Shown: in pieces, positions 6,951 through 15,998 of the stretch
How positions within the stretch are numbered: position 1 is the stretch's first letter
Layout: each line of letters opens with the position of its first letter
NCBI GenBank assembly: GCA_905214795.1
Contig: CAJMNM010000029.1
Location: 1 to 41,164, forward strand
Direction of reading: 5' to 3'
DNA from: an uncultured bacterium
GTDB lineage: Bacteria; Bacteroidota; Bacteroidia; Bacteroidales; Bacteroidaceae
DNA: 41,164 nt
Notes under the pieces: generated by a model
Databases searched by the model: none
What the model was told of the DNA's origin: nothing
What the model saw: only the letters and a program-made list of their open reading frames with translations
Made by a program: the position numbers and the translations under genes

Positions 6951-8543
6951 TTATTTTTGTTTAAGCTGTTCCGGAAATGATTCTGTCTGGTTCTTTATGG
7001 CGATATGCGCACGGTATCTTTTGAACGAAAACCATAATTTCATGAGGGGTTTATAGTTTAGAATGACAATAAGAAAGATTGTACCGACGATGCAGACTAC
7101 ACCAAAAAGTTCTTTCAAACTGGTGGTAAGGGTACTTTGTATAAGTTCGGCGTACAGTTGTTGGATAGGAACATTGGGTACCCATTCGCCTACTTCGTCG
7201 ATTTTCCAGCTTTGGCGGGCTATGTTCTCCAGTTGCATGTGTTTGAGGCAACGTGTCAGGATGGCTGTACCGAGAGGGGTAGTAATACTTGTCCGGATGA
7301 AACTGAGTACGCAAAGTCCCTGGAAAAAGTGTTTAAAGGGCACCGTTTTGGCCACATAAATAGTCAGCGAGATGTAAAGAATGCCATGTCCTACACCTTT
7401 CAGAAAATTGGGCAAATAAAGACTTTCTATGTTCAGTGTAGGATAAATCAGAAAATACATGTAGTACTGATAAACAACAATCAGTATGAAGCCGACAGAG
7501 ATAAGCAGTTTATATCCTTTCCGTAATACAACCTGACGGTAGAATACAATTCCGGCACCTGCCAGAATGCCAATAAATACATACCAGTTCAATGAAACGG
7601 CATTGAGTGAGTCGTATTGTAAGATGCTGTTCATGAACATTTCCTGAAGAACAGAAGAGGTGGTCAGGAACAGACATAGCATAAGAAACAGAAACAGAAT
7701 GGTGGGAAAATGATGATATCTGAATACCTGTGGCTCAATGTATGGGCGCTTGCAGGTATGCATCCGGTTGATATTGATTAACAGGGTGACGATGGCGACC
7801 ACGATGCTGCCTCTTATCAGCGCGCTGTCGGTCCAGTCGTAATAGTCGCCATAAATGCATACAAACACAATGCAGAACAGTATGAGCCCCCAGAGAGTCG
7901 CTCCAAGCCAGTCGATGCCGTATAGCGGTTTTTTCCTGGCCGGTCTGAACGGACGGGTGAAAAGCAGTACGCATAGCCAGACAATGGTGAGCAGGCCGAT
8001 GACAAACCAGTGCATGTAGCGCCAGTTGGCCCAGTCGCTGAGATGGGTTGCCGCCAGTCCGGAAAGCTGAATGCTTTCAAGAACGATGATATAGATGACG
8101 GGATAGAATACCGAGAAATTACCTGATGGCGTTACGCTGAGGCGGGTGTTGGAGAAACATTCGAAGGTTCCCCACATGCGGAAGAAACCCGAAACGAAGC
8201 ATGTGACAATTAGCAGAATAATATTTGTTGTATTCATCGCGATGAGGTTGCAACAAATCAGTATCGGGCAAACCGTCATGAGTATCTGTCGGGTTGTGAA
8301 TCTGAATTTCAGCCGGAACAGAATGGGGAAGATGAGCGTCATGCCGATAAACGAGGCATAACCGGCCATCATGATATTTTCTTTAATACACCCTAAGGCG
8401 CTTGACATCTGCACAGATGTGGGTAGAAATACACCTCCACAGAACTGGAACACCATTGCGAAGAACATGGACATGACAAAGCATACGCTTGTGGGCAGGT
8501 ATTCTTTGAAATATGGAATTCTGGGGCGGCTTTCTTTTGTCAT
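6951..8543 (-). CDS. MFS drug exporter of the 14-TM DHA2 (EmrB-like) type
   Basis: A 530-residue inner-membrane protein with about 14 hydrophobic segments, the size and layout of the DHA2/EmrB branch. Segments include the start YLPTSVCFVMSMFFAMVFQF, a mid region LYGIDWLGATLWGLILFCIV, and the last helix VVCIVGTIFLIVIL before a basic tail. It would pump drugs or amphipathic compounds using proton exchange. It is the last gene of a tolC-hlyD-MFS operon, 19 nt after the adaptor gene, so the three should form a tripartite pump. The motifs are diverged from E. coli EmrB, so the substrate cannot be told. Compared with the AT-rich genes before it, its base composition is ordinary for the core. Confidence 0.85.
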   Translation of the reverse strand: MTKESRPRIPYFKEYLPTSVCFVMSMFFAMVFQFCGGVFLPTSVQMSSALGCIKENIMMAGYASFIGMTLIFPILFRLKFRFTTRQILMTVCPILICCNLIAMNTTNIILLIVTCFVSGFFRMWGTFECFSNTRLSVTPSGNFSVFYPVIYIIVLESIQLSGLAATHLSDWANWRYMHWFVIGLLTIVWLCVLLFTRPFRPARKKPLYGIDWLGATLWGLILFCIVFVCIYGDYYDWTDSALIRGSIVVAIVTLLININRMHTCKRPYIEPQVFRYHHFPTILFLFLMLCLFLTTSSVLQEMFMNSILQYDSLNAVSLNWYVFIGILAGAGIVFYRQVVLRKGYKLLISVGFILIVVYQYYMYFLIYPTLNIESLYLPNFLKGVGHGILYISLTIYVAKTVPFKHFFQGLCVLSFIRTSITTPLGTAILTRCLKHMQLENIARQSWKIDEVGEWVPNVPIQQLYAELIQSTLTTSLKELFGVVCIVGTIFLIVILNYKPLMKLWFSFKRYRAHIAIKNQTESFPEQLKQK

Positions 8544-8562
8544 AATTATGCTTGTATGGTTT

Positions 8563-9597
8563 TTACAGGTTGACGTAACATTCTACATTCATTCCGGCAC
8601 GTAACCGTTGCAGGTCGGCCTGGTTATTCTCTTCGGTGAACTCAATACGGACAGGTATGCGCTGTTCTACCTTTACGAAGTTTCCGGCTGAATTGTCCTG
8701 CGGGATGAGTGAGTAGAAAGAGCCTGTGGCGTCTGAGATAGAGACAATTCTGCCTTTATATACGATGCCGGGAATGGCGTCGACTTTCATCTCAACCTGT
8801 TGTCCGCGTCTCATGTCTGTGGTCTGGGTTTCTTTGTAATTGGCAATAACCCATTTTTCCGTACCGTCTACCAGAGTGACCAATGATTGTCCGGCCTGTA
8901 CAAGCTCTCCTTCGTGAATGTCTTTTCGGCCGGTCACACCGTCTGTCGTGGCGCAGATGACGGTATATGACAGGTTAAGTTTGGCCAGTTCCAGGGCAGC
9001 CTCGGCCAGCTTGATGTCAGAATCGTTCTGTTCCAGGCGCTGGGTCTGTTCCTGTTTGACCAGCATGGAAGACTGTTTCTGGCGCAGCAACTGTTCGTAT
9101 TTGGCTTTTGTGGCTGCATATTCGGTGCGGATACGGTCGAATTGCTGAGGCGTAACGGCTTCTTCCTTCATTAATTCCTCGTAACGTTTATAGTCAGTTT
9201 CCGCATTCTTGAGTCTTACTCTTTGCTCTTCGATGATAGCGTCGGTAACGAATATATTGTTTTGTGTGGTGTTGATGGTGGTATGCATGGCGCTTTTTCC
9301 GGCCTGCGCGTTTTTATAGTCGGCTTCGGCCTGAGCCAGTTTCAAGCGATATTCTGTATCTTCTATTACTACGAGGGTGTCTCCTTTCTTGACGGGCTGG
9401 TATTCTTCGAAATAAATTTTCTTGATGAAACCTTGTACCCGCGTATTGACCGGAGTTAAATGTTGTTTGATTTGTGCGTTGTCTGTAAATTCTACATTTC
9501 CCAGATGAATGAATTTACCGCAGACCCAGCTGATGCCTCCGACCAGTACCAGCGCGATGAAAAAATTAGGTATGGCTCTTTTTTTGTTCTTTATCAT
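8563..9597 (-). CDS. HlyD/EmrA-type periplasmic adaptor
   Basis: A 344-residue membrane-fusion protein. One N-terminal membrane anchor (about 10-30, IPNFFIALVLVGGISWVCG) is followed by a lipoyl/barrel-sandwich half (VNTRVQGFIKKIYFEEYQPVKKGDTLVVIED), a long helical hairpin (about 80-205, rich in E, K and Q), the second lipoyl half (TTDGVTGRKDIHEGELVQAGQSL) and a beta-barrel region. It should bridge the MFS pump and the TolC-like channel. It lies 26 nt after the tolC-like gene and 19 nt before the pump gene, consistent with one transcript. Confidence 0.9.
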   Translation of the reverse strand: MIKNKKRAIPNFFIALVLVGGISWVCGKFIHLGNVEFTDNAQIKQHLTPVNTRVQGFIKKIYFEEYQPVKKGDTLVVIEDTEYRLKLAQAEADYKNAQAGKSAMHTTINTTQNNIFVTDAIIEEQRVRLKNAETDYKRYEELMKEEAVTPQQFDRIRTEYAATKAKYEQLLRQKQSSMLVKQEQTQRLEQNDSDIKLAEAALELAKLNLSYTVICATTDGVTGRKDIHEGELVQAGQSLVTLVDGTEKWVIANYKETQTTDMRRGQQVEMKVDAIPGIVYKGRIVSISDATGSFYSLIPQDNSAGNFVKVEQRIPVRIEFTEENNQADLQRLRAGMNVECYVNL

Positions 9598-9623
9598 AAT
9601 GTTTCAGTCCTTTAAAAGTGATG

Positions 9624-10931
9624 TTAGAGTATTCCTGTAAGTTTCTTTAATAAGAAATGTTGGTATAGGATGTCAATCTGACAGTTGGCAAGTTGTAACT
9701 CCATGTCGAGCTGAGTGTTGCTTGCGTCGAGCATGTCGGTAATTAAAGAAAGCCCGTTGACGTACCGCTGGCGTATGATGTTGAAGTTTTCGTGCGCAAG
9801 CTGCACACTTTTCTTTTGGGTGCGTAGTTTGATGTAGGCTTCGTTCAGATTGACATAGGCTGCGTGGATTTCGTTGCCGGTTTCTTCTTTGGTCAGTTTG
9901 TCGGCCTCTTCTTTCTTTAATGTCGCTATACGTGCTTTTTTCAGTTTTCTGCCGGTTTTGAATAAGGCGTCTATATTATATGAGACACCTACACCGGCAT
10001 ACCAAAAGGTGAAATTATTGTTTAAAGGTGGAATCTCGGTTAAAATAGGGCCGTTGAGATCGTTTGTCGCAAACAGTTTGATTTGCGGTCTTTTTTCGGC
10101 CTTGATCAGTTGCTGATGGTTTTGCGCCAGTTTGACCTCAAGTTCCGGTATTTTGACCGAAGGAGCACTGTGCATAAGTTTAAACCAGTGTTCTTCTTCA
10201 TGGTTCTCTATGGCTACCTTATTCAGTGATACTGTGTCCGGTATGATTGTGGTATTTGGCGGTAAACCGATAGTGGTAGATAATCTATGACTTAAGATAT
10301 TCATTTTATCTTCTACGCCGGTCAGCGCAAGCTGCAGGTTCTGCAGTTGCAGTTCATAACGGGTAATGTCGCTTTTCAGTACCGTGCCTTGACGATATGA
10401 GGCACGCATGTCTTTTACCAGAAGTTCGGTCTGTTCGATATTCTTTTCGTATACTAATTTTTGGTTGCCAAGTTGCACAAGGTCGAGATAATAGCCGATG
10501 AGCATGAACCGTATATCCTGACGGTTCTTGTCGTATTCAAGAAGTGCCTGCTCTTTTTGGAGCTTACTGCGTGTGATGTTGTTACTGATGGCTCCTCCCG
10601 CATAAATCACCTGACTGGCCTCGACAATAAAACTGTTTCCCAAATGTGGTAAACTTGCGTGTTCCGCTCCGCTGAAGTTCCTTTCTGTCATGATACCGTT
10701 TCCTATGTATTTAACCTCAGCATGGGCTTTAAGTGACGGCAACAAATCGTTTTTTGCCACTGCGATGCCTTGCTCCGCTTCGGAAATTGCCAAATCGCGC
10801 AGTCGTATGCTTATGCTGTTCTGGTCTGCGAGATTAAACATCTCGTTAATGGTTAGCCGGCGGGTTTGTGCGGACAGCTTACATAATGGAATAATAAAAA
10901 TGAAACAACCTAATAATAGCTTTTTTGTCAT
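9624..10931 (-). CDS. TolC-family outer-membrane efflux protein
   Basis: A 435-residue exported protein. I choose the ATG at 10929-10931, which starts a clean signal peptide (MTKKLLLGCFIFIIPLCKLSA); a longer frame would need a TTG. The mature protein shows two OEP-type repeats: one around LTINEMFNLADQNSISIRLR, and one around the VKIPELEVKLAQNH helix and the later YVNLNEAYIKLRTQKKSVQLA segment. It would form a trimeric channel through the outer membrane for the pump encoded downstream. It is the first gene of the operon and is divergent from the AraC gene, the usual arrangement for a locally regulated efflux system. Confidence 0.9.
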   Translation of the reverse strand: MTKKLLLGCFIFIIPLCKLSAQTRRLTINEMFNLADQNSISIRLRDLAISEAEQGIAVAKNDLLPSLKAHAEVKYIGNGIMTERNFSGAEHASLPHLGNSFIVEASQVIYAGGAISNNITRSKLQKEQALLEYDKNRQDIRFMLIGYYLDLVQLGNQKLVYEKNIEQTELLVKDMRASYRQGTVLKSDITRYELQLQNLQLALTGVEDKMNILSHRLSTTIGLPPNTTIIPDTVSLNKVAIENHEEEHWFKLMHSAPSVKIPELEVKLAQNHQQLIKAEKRPQIKLFATNDLNGPILTEIPPLNNNFTFWYAGVGVSYNIDALFKTGRKLKKARIATLKKEEADKLTKEETGNEIHAAYVNLNEAYIKLRTQKKSVQLAHENFNIIRQRYVNGLSLITDMLDASNTQLDMELQLANCQIDILYQHFLLKKLTGIL

Positions 10932-11082
10932 ATACCTGTTTATTCTCTTCTTTCTTACTCTATTATAAATCAAATAAAATACAATCTTTTTACGTTATGT
11001 TTACTCCATGACCAGGTTTTTGAAAAACGACACTTCATTTTTCATATTTAATGATGTAACAGAGGTCTTGGGATTTTCTATG

Positions 11083-11090
11083 CAAAGTTA
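11083..11090 (-). promoter_or_regulatory. -7 box of the efflux operon
   Basis: Minus-strand TAACTTTG matches TAnnTTTG about 150 nt before the tolC-like start. The 10932-11255 intergenic region is AT-rich and holds this box and one for the divergent AraC gene (11178-11185). The AraC protein presumably binds between them, but I could not identify a clear operator. Confidence 0.45.
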
Positions 11091-11177
11091 TTTATTTCAT
11101 GAATAACCGAATTTGCATATTCTGCAATAATATTATCATTTTCGGCCAAGTTTTTTCACAAATAATAATAGATTTTA

Positions 11178-11185
11178 TATTTTTG
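11178..11185 (+). promoter_or_regulatory. -7 box of the AraC regulator gene
   Basis: TATTTTTG matches TAnnTTTG about 70 nt before the start at 11256. No well-spaced TTTG is present. Confidence 0.4.
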
Positions 11186-11255
11186 CGAGACAGGAATAGT
11201 GGGCCTTATTGGGTTTTTTATGACATTTAAAGGCTTCATAGGACTATAGGTAAAA

Positions 11256-12068
11256 ATGAATGCAGAGCAGAAAGAATATATATCTTTGATAAACCGTTCG
11301 GATAAGGACGAAATTCTTATTAAGAAAACGGGGTGGGAGGAAATTAATCTGGCAGGGCATGCTCATCATGGTAAATATCAGATTATTTATACCTTGTCGG
11401 GCACATTACATGTGCAGATAGGCGCAGAGAATTATTTTGTTCCCGAAAAGCATATAGCCTGGATTCCCAAAGGGGCAGAACATCATCTTTCAAGCAAAAG
11501 CCGTCAGGTTTCGCTGGTTATATTTTTTGCCAGTCTGGAGGTTTCTGCGAATGAGAATTTTAAGGAGGAATTCTCTATTTATATGACAAACACCATCATT
11601 GCGGAGAATCTGAAGTTTATAGCTTCGAGAGGGACCTCCATTATAAAGGGTGAGCAGCCGGATTTGTATTGTTTTACTCTCGGGTTCTTCAGGTTGCTTC
11701 CGCAAATCGCACCGGGTGCGGGATTTTTGCTGAAAACAATGGTAATACCCAATGATTCGCGACTTGAACCGGTATTGAATTATATAACAGAGCATTTTAA
11801 TGAAGAGATTAAGATGGAAGTTGTGGCACAAATGTTTAATTTATCGGTGCGCAATCTCAGTCGTCTGTTTAATATGTCGGGTATTCATTTTAGCAGTTAT
11901 ATAAATCATTTAAGAATTGTACGGGCTATTGAATTGTTGACAGATGGAGAAAAAAACGTGAAGGAGATTGCATATGACGTCGGATTTAGTACACCGAATA
12001 ATTTTAATCGGGTTTTTAAGCAGGTTACGGGGTTGTCGCCTAAATCTTATCTGACAGGTATTTCTTAA
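11256..12068 (+). CDS. AraC-family transcriptional regulator
   Basis: A 270-residue regulator. The N-terminal half contains a cupin-like sensor (about 30-90, with HAHHGKYQIIYTLSGTLHVQ and HIAWIPKGAEHHL). The C-terminal ~100 residues carry two helix-turn-helix motifs, including MFNLSVRNLSRLFNMSGIHF and the signature VKEIAYDVGFSTPNNFNRVF then GLSPKSYL. It is divergent from the tolC-hlyD-MFS operon, so control of that pump, probably in response to a small ligand, is the natural inference. Confidence 0.9.
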   Translation: MNAEQKEYISLINRSDKDEILIKKTGWEEINLAGHAHHGKYQIIYTLSGTLHVQIGAENYFVPEKHIAWIPKGAEHHLSSKSRQVSLVIFFASLEVSANENFKEEFSIYMTNTIIAENLKFIASRGTSIIKGEQPDLYCFTLGFFRLLPQIAPGAGFLLKTMVIPNDSRLEPVLNYITEHFNEEIKMEVVAQMFNLSVRNLSRLFNMSGIHFSSYINHLRIVRAIELLTDGEKNVKEIAYDVGFSTPNNFNRVFKQVTGLSPKSYLTGIS

Positions 12069-12161
12069 CTGTAGTTTTTGCTGTGAAAATATTCATGGTG
12101 ACCTGTTTGGAGTGATAGCAGTTCATAGTGTGTGGAAATCTGATAAAAAAAGGTCTGTTTT

Positions 12162-12192
12162 TTTGGATTTGTGATTGTATATTTTAATTTTG
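12162..12192 (+). promoter_or_regulatory. Promoter of the superoxide dismutase gene
   Basis: TTTG (12162-12165), a 19-nt spacer and TAATTTTG (12185-12192) form a full match to the Bacteroides consensus. Transcription would start near 12200, leaving a leader of about 60 nt. Confidence 0.7.
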
Positions 12193-12262
12193 TGATTGAA
12201 ATACCCTGACATGTTCTGAGAGGAATTTTGTATGGAGGTTTGTTAACTAAAAATTAAAGCCT

Positions 12263-12883
12263 ATGTTTACACAAATTGCGATTTCTGCCATGACGGCAAT
12301 TTTCATGTTGCCGAAGTTGAATTATGAGCCAAATGCGTTAGAGCCTGTAATCAGTAAGGAAACCATTGAGTATCATTATGGAAAACATCTTCAGGCTTAT
12401 GTGAATACACTGAACACTTTGGTGAAAGGTACAGAGTATGAAAAGATGACACTTGAGGATATTGTCCGTCGTGCGCCAGCCGGGCCTGTTTTTAATAATG
12501 CCGGTCAGGTGCTCAATCATGCGTTATACTTTGAACAGTTTTGTCCGGTAAAAGCAGAAGGTAACAGTCCAAGCGGGCGTTTGGCAGAAGCGATTAACGC
12601 TTCGTTCGGCAGTTTTGAGGAGTTTAAAAATAAGATGACTCTTGCCGCAACCGGACTTTTTGGTGCGGGATGGGCCTTTCTGGCTCAGGATAAGGATGGA
12701 AAACTTGTAATTATGCAATGTCCCAATGCCGGTAATCCGGTGACTTCGGACATGGTTCCTTTACTGTGTTTTGATGTGTGGGAACACGCATATTATGTAG
12801 ATTACCGTAACCGTCGTCCCGATCATATTTCAGCGTTGTGGCAGATTATTGACTGGGATGTAGTGGCTTCCCGACTGAAATAA
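12263..12883 (+). CDS. sodB: Fe/Mn superoxide dismutase
   Basis: A 206-residue enzyme converting superoxide to oxygen and peroxide. By alignment in mind with E. coli SodB, the metal ligands are H38 (YHYGKH), H86 (LNHALYF), D171 and H175 (DVWEHAYY). The C-terminal WDVVASRL end is also typical. The start drawn gives about 11 more N-terminal residues than SodB, and they are hydrophobic (IAISAMTAIFM). In-frame ATGs at 12290 and 12305 are alternatives, and the one at 12290 gives an N-terminus most like other Bacteroides enzymes. Metal choice (Fe, Mn or both) cannot be fixed by eye. Confidence 0.93.
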   Translation: MFTQIAISAMTAIFMLPKLNYEPNALEPVISKETIEYHYGKHLQAYVNTLNTLVKGTEYEKMTLEDIVRRAPAGPVFNNAGQVLNHALYFEQFCPVKAEGNSPSGRLAEAINASFGSFEEFKNKMTLAATGLFGAGWAFLAQDKDGKLVIMQCPNAGNPVTSDMVPLLCFDVWEHAYYVDYRNRRPDHISALWQIIDWDVVASRLK

Positions 12884-12917
12884 GAAAATCAGATTTGACG
12901 GAGCGGAACGATATATG

Positions 12918-12949
12918 AATCTCCCTTTTCAGACAGAAACAGGGAGATT
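12918..12949. terminator. Bidirectional terminator between sodB and the helicase gene
   Basis: AATCTCCCT (12918-12926) pairs with AGGGAGATT (12941-12949), flanked by T-rich sequence to the right. It lies between convergent genes, two bases before the helicase stop. Confidence 0.75.
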
Positions 12950-12951
12950 TA

Positions 12952-14925
12952 TTATTCCGGATTAATTTGTTCGATATATTTTTTCAGATCGGCATAGAAG
13001 CGGTTACGGCAAAGGGTCTGACTGTTTCCGATAACGATAAGTTTCATTCTGGCACGTGTGATTGCGACATTCATTCTACGAAGATCTCTCAGGAATCCGA
13101 TTTGTCCTTCGTCGTTGCTTCTGACCATACTGATAAGAATAATGTCGCGTTCCTGGCCTTGAAAACCGTCTACCGTGTTGACACTGATTAGCTGACGGAA
13201 GGGTTTAAAGAAGGAGTCTTTTCTGATGAGGTTGCGCAGAAGTTGTACCTGGGCTTTATATGGTGAAATGATTCCTGTATCTATTTTCTCTTCAATCAGT
13301 CTTTGCTTTCCGATTTTTTCGAAGTAGTTTTTGAGGATGCTGAGTGTTAAAGCTGCTTCTTCCGGATTCGCACGACTTTGTGTGTCGGAAAGTGATGATT
13401 CGCTGAAACGGTCTGAGGTCTTTTCTGTTTCGTTCTCGGCCAAAGCCATTGACGATGCTGTGAGATAGCGATTGGTTTGTTGGTCGTCTGAAGTATCAAT
13501 CCATTCCATAGGAGTGTCCCAGTCCAGAATGCTGCGGTATCTGACTTCCGGGGCGCTTTCAACTTCACCATGATAGAACCAGTTGCTGGAGAAACGCATT
13601 ATGTTCTCGTTCATTCTGTACTGGGTTTTAAGCAGACTGACAGTCTGCGGCTTGTTGCGCGCGATGGTTTCCATCAGTGTCTGCTCTAATCCGCCTTTTA
13701 AGGCAGACGGATTCTTGATGGTTGGTGGCAGCTGACAATGGTCGCCGGCCAGAATGACACGTCCGGCTTTCTGGATGGCAATCCAGCATGCGGCTTCAAG
13801 TGCCTGTGCGGCTTCATCGATAAACAGAGTCGAGAAAGTCATTCCGGTCAGTACACGGTTTGCGCTTCCGGTTAATGTGCAGGCAATTACACGGGTCTGA
13901 TTGAACAAGCCGGTATTGATGGTATATTCTAATTCGGCTGCCCGGTCGCGCAGTCTGGATATCTTTTGGTGAAAAGAATCACGGTCGCCTTTGTTTTTCT
14001 GACTGTATAAATCGCGTATGGCTTTTCTGATAGACCAAAGCTGGGGGTATGACGGGTGATTCTCGAACATGCGTTCATAGGTAAAAGACAACATTTTGTC
14101 ATTTACTCTGGAAGGATTTCCTATACGCATGACAGATAGGCCGCGATCGGTCAGTTTCTCGGCAATCCAGTCGACGGCCATGTTGCTTTGTGCACAGACC
14201 ATAACCTGGCTCTCGCGGCGTAATGTTTCATAAATGGCTTCAACAAGAGTTGTTGTTTTGCCTGTGCCGGGAGGGCCATGTACGATGGCGACGTCTTTTG
14301 CTCTGAGAACTTCGTTGACGGCCGCGTCTTGTGACGCGTTCAGCCACGGGAAGCGGACAGGCATGAATTTATAGGTGCCGGCCGGAGCATGTCCCAGAAG
14401 AATTTCCCGTAAATCGGCAAGGCGTCCGTTCCTGGCAGTGCTTGTGCGGTCTATGGCTTCGAACATGAGACGGTATGTCGTCTCGTCAAAATAAAGTTGT
14501 ACGCCCAACCTTTCAGCCTGAAGCAGGTTGGTTAGACTTTCAGGGGAGGGGAGAGCGATAACCATACGGTCCTCGTCAACAAAGCTGACAGTTCCGGTAA
14601 AGCTCATATAGTGTATCAAACCATCTTGAAAACGGCCTTTCTGAATCCCGGATGCATCCATCGTAAAGAAGCAGACGGGCTTGCCGGGCTCAAAACTATG
14701 TTCTATGTCTGTTCCTTCCGTACGTCTGACCTCAATAACAAATTGATTAAGGGAATTATAGTAGCTTTTTCCGACAGACAACGGATACCAGCATAATCCC
14801 TGATGTATCTTTCTGTGAATGCCTACAGTCTCTGTCTGTTTTTTGAATTGTTCCTTTTCATAGGCGTATTCCTGTTCCAGAAGCTGTCGGTGATGTTGTA
14901 AATGCAAGATGGGAGAGTCGGGCAT
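12952..14925 (-). CDS. SF1B (Upf1/IGHMBP2-like) DNA/RNA helicase
   Basis: A 657-residue helicase starting at the ATG 14923-14925, 7 nt after the stop of the EamA gene; a longer frame would overlap that gene. Motifs in order are: Walker A GPPGTGKT (about residue 217-224), the FIDEAAQALEAA Walker B (DEAA box), GDHCQLPPT (motif III), QYRMNENIMRFSSNWFYHGE, VNTVDGFQGQERD (motif V), and RRMNVAITRARMKLIVIGN (motif VI). The N-terminal ~190 residues form the SMUBP2-type beta domain. It would unwind nucleic acid 5' to 3' with ATP. It is commonly annotated as 'AAA domain-containing helicase' in this phylum; its cellular role is not known. Confidence 0.88.
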   Translation of the reverse strand: MPDSPILHLQHHRQLLEQEYAYEKEQFKKQTETVGIHRKIHQGLCWYPLSVGKSYYNSLNQFVIEVRRTEGTDIEHSFEPGKPVCFFTMDASGIQKGRFQDGLIHYMSFTGTVSFVDEDRMVIALPSPESLTNLLQAERLGVQLYFDETTYRLMFEAIDRTSTARNGRLADLREILLGHAPAGTYKFMPVRFPWLNASQDAAVNEVLRAKDVAIVHGPPGTGKTTTLVEAIYETLRRESQVMVCAQSNMAVDWIAEKLTDRGLSVMRIGNPSRVNDKMLSFTYERMFENHPSYPQLWSIRKAIRDLYSQKNKGDRDSFHQKISRLRDRAAELEYTINTGLFNQTRVIACTLTGSANRVLTGMTFSTLFIDEAAQALEAACWIAIQKAGRVILAGDHCQLPPTIKNPSALKGGLEQTLMETIARNKPQTVSLLKTQYRMNENIMRFSSNWFYHGEVESAPEVRYRSILDWDTPMEWIDTSDDQQTNRYLTASSMALAENETEKTSDRFSESSLSDTQSRANPEEAALTLSILKNYFEKIGKQRLIEEKIDTGIISPYKAQVQLLRNLIRKDSFFKPFRQLISVNTVDGFQGQERDIILISMVRSNDEGQIGFLRDLRRMNVAITRARMKLIVIGNSQTLCRNRFYADLKKYIEQINPE

Positions 14926-14932
14926 GATGAAA

Positions 14933-15868
14933 TCAGTTTTGATTTGAATTTTTAATGGCTTTTTCTTTTTGCATATCATCTCTGCTTTTGCTTTGAGTAA
15001 CCAGCCATACACCTCCGAAAACTAAGACAACAGCAAAAGCCTGTCCCCAACCGAATACGCCCAAACCGGTGGCGACACTGACTATACAAGCTACAATAGG
15101 TTGTACGTAATTGTACATGCTGACAATTGTAGGACGTAATGTTTTTTGTCCTTTCATCATAAGGATGTATGCCAGATAAGTCGCGGCAAATACGACAAAA
15201 GCAGTTTCAGCCCAGACACGCATCGGTAATGATTGCCAGTTTAAGCCGGAAAGTTCATTGTAACTGAAAGGCAGGACGACGATTGTAGCATAAGTGAACA
15301 TCCATTTCATACAAGTAATGACATTGTATTTTTGGATTAATTTCTTGAATATTGTCAGATATACCGCGAAACTGCATTGTGCGGTGACGCAGAGTAAGTC
15401 GCCAAGTATATTGCTTTGTCCGTTGTGATGGCCGCCGCCTAATATGAGCAATAACGCGCCGATAGCTCCACAGAAAATACCCAGAATCTTTTTTCCCGTA
15501 ACAGGTTCTTTTAAGAAAATGGCGGCCAGAATCATGGTTACGATAGGCATTGTTGTGGTCACAATGCTGGCGTTGACGGGAGAAGTCAGCGATAAGCCGA
15601 TAGTGAAACAACATTGGTTGAAGACTATGGCCAGCATTCCGGCAAAGAAAAACATAAAAAGGTCGCGAGGCGGAACTTCTTCTTTATTGTTGCTAAATAA
15701 AGAGGTTAACCAAAAACAGACCGCAGCGCCCGTCATTCTGAAACTAACCATGCATAAGCCGCTTATACCGTTGGCCATAGCATCTTTTCCGAGAGGAGAC
15801 ATCAACCCCCATGCCGCACATGCTGCCAGCATGCAGAGGTGTCCTTTCCAGTTTTTGTCTTGATTCAT
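14933..15868 (-). CDS. EamA/DMT-family inner-membrane transporter
   Basis: A 311-residue protein with about ten hydrophobic helices in two EamA repeats (approximately 10-140 and 155-295), for example HLCMLAACAAWGLMSPLGKDAM at the start and YNYVQPIVACIVSVATGLGVF in the second repeat. Such proteins export or exchange metabolites, often amino acids. It is followed 7 nt later by the helicase gene, so the two are probably co-transcribed although their functions are not obviously linked. Confidence 0.88.
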   Translation of the reverse strand: MNQDKNWKGHLCMLAACAAWGLMSPLGKDAMANGISGLCMVSFRMTGAAVCFWLTSLFSNNKEEVPPRDLFMFFFAGMLAIVFNQCCFTIGLSLTSPVNASIVTTTMPIVTMILAAIFLKEPVTGKKILGIFCGAIGALLLILGGGHHNGQSNILGDLLCVTAQCSFAVYLTIFKKLIQKYNVITCMKWMFTYATIVVLPFSYNELSGLNWQSLPMRVWAETAFVVFAATYLAYILMMKGQKTLRPTIVSMYNYVQPIVACIVSVATGLGVFGWGQAFAVVLVFGGVWLVTQSKSRDDMQKEKAIKNSNQN

Positions 15869-15900
15869 TTTACCTTAAAAATAATTCTACTAATTGAATG

Positions 15901-15908
15901 CAAAGTTA
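15901..15908 (-). promoter_or_regulatory. -7 box of the EamA-helicase unit
   Basis: Minus-strand TAACTTTG matches TAnnTTTG, about 33 nt before the EamA start at 15868. No clear TTTG at -33. Confidence 0.5.
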
Positions 15909-15940
15909 GTGCTTTTATCACAACTTTAATATTTTTTTTA

Positions 15941-15971
15941 TTGCTTCTTTCGCGTTTAAGATTTATATTTG
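15941..15971 (+). promoter_or_regulatory. Promoter of the ATPase-DUF4435 pair
   Basis: TTG (15941-15943), a 20-nt spacer and TATATTTG (15964-15971) fit the consensus apart from the first T. The start codon follows 28 nt after the -7 box. Confidence 0.6.
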
Positions 15972-15998
15972 TGAATAGTCAAGAAAAACACACATATT

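Noticed and set aside
7735..8080. Alternative-frame open frames within the MFS gene
   Set aside because: They are shadows of a clearly recognisable membrane transporter.
14926..15012. Upstream extension of the helicase
   Set aside because: It overlaps the end of the EamA gene in another frame; the ATG at 14925 follows that gene's stop directly.
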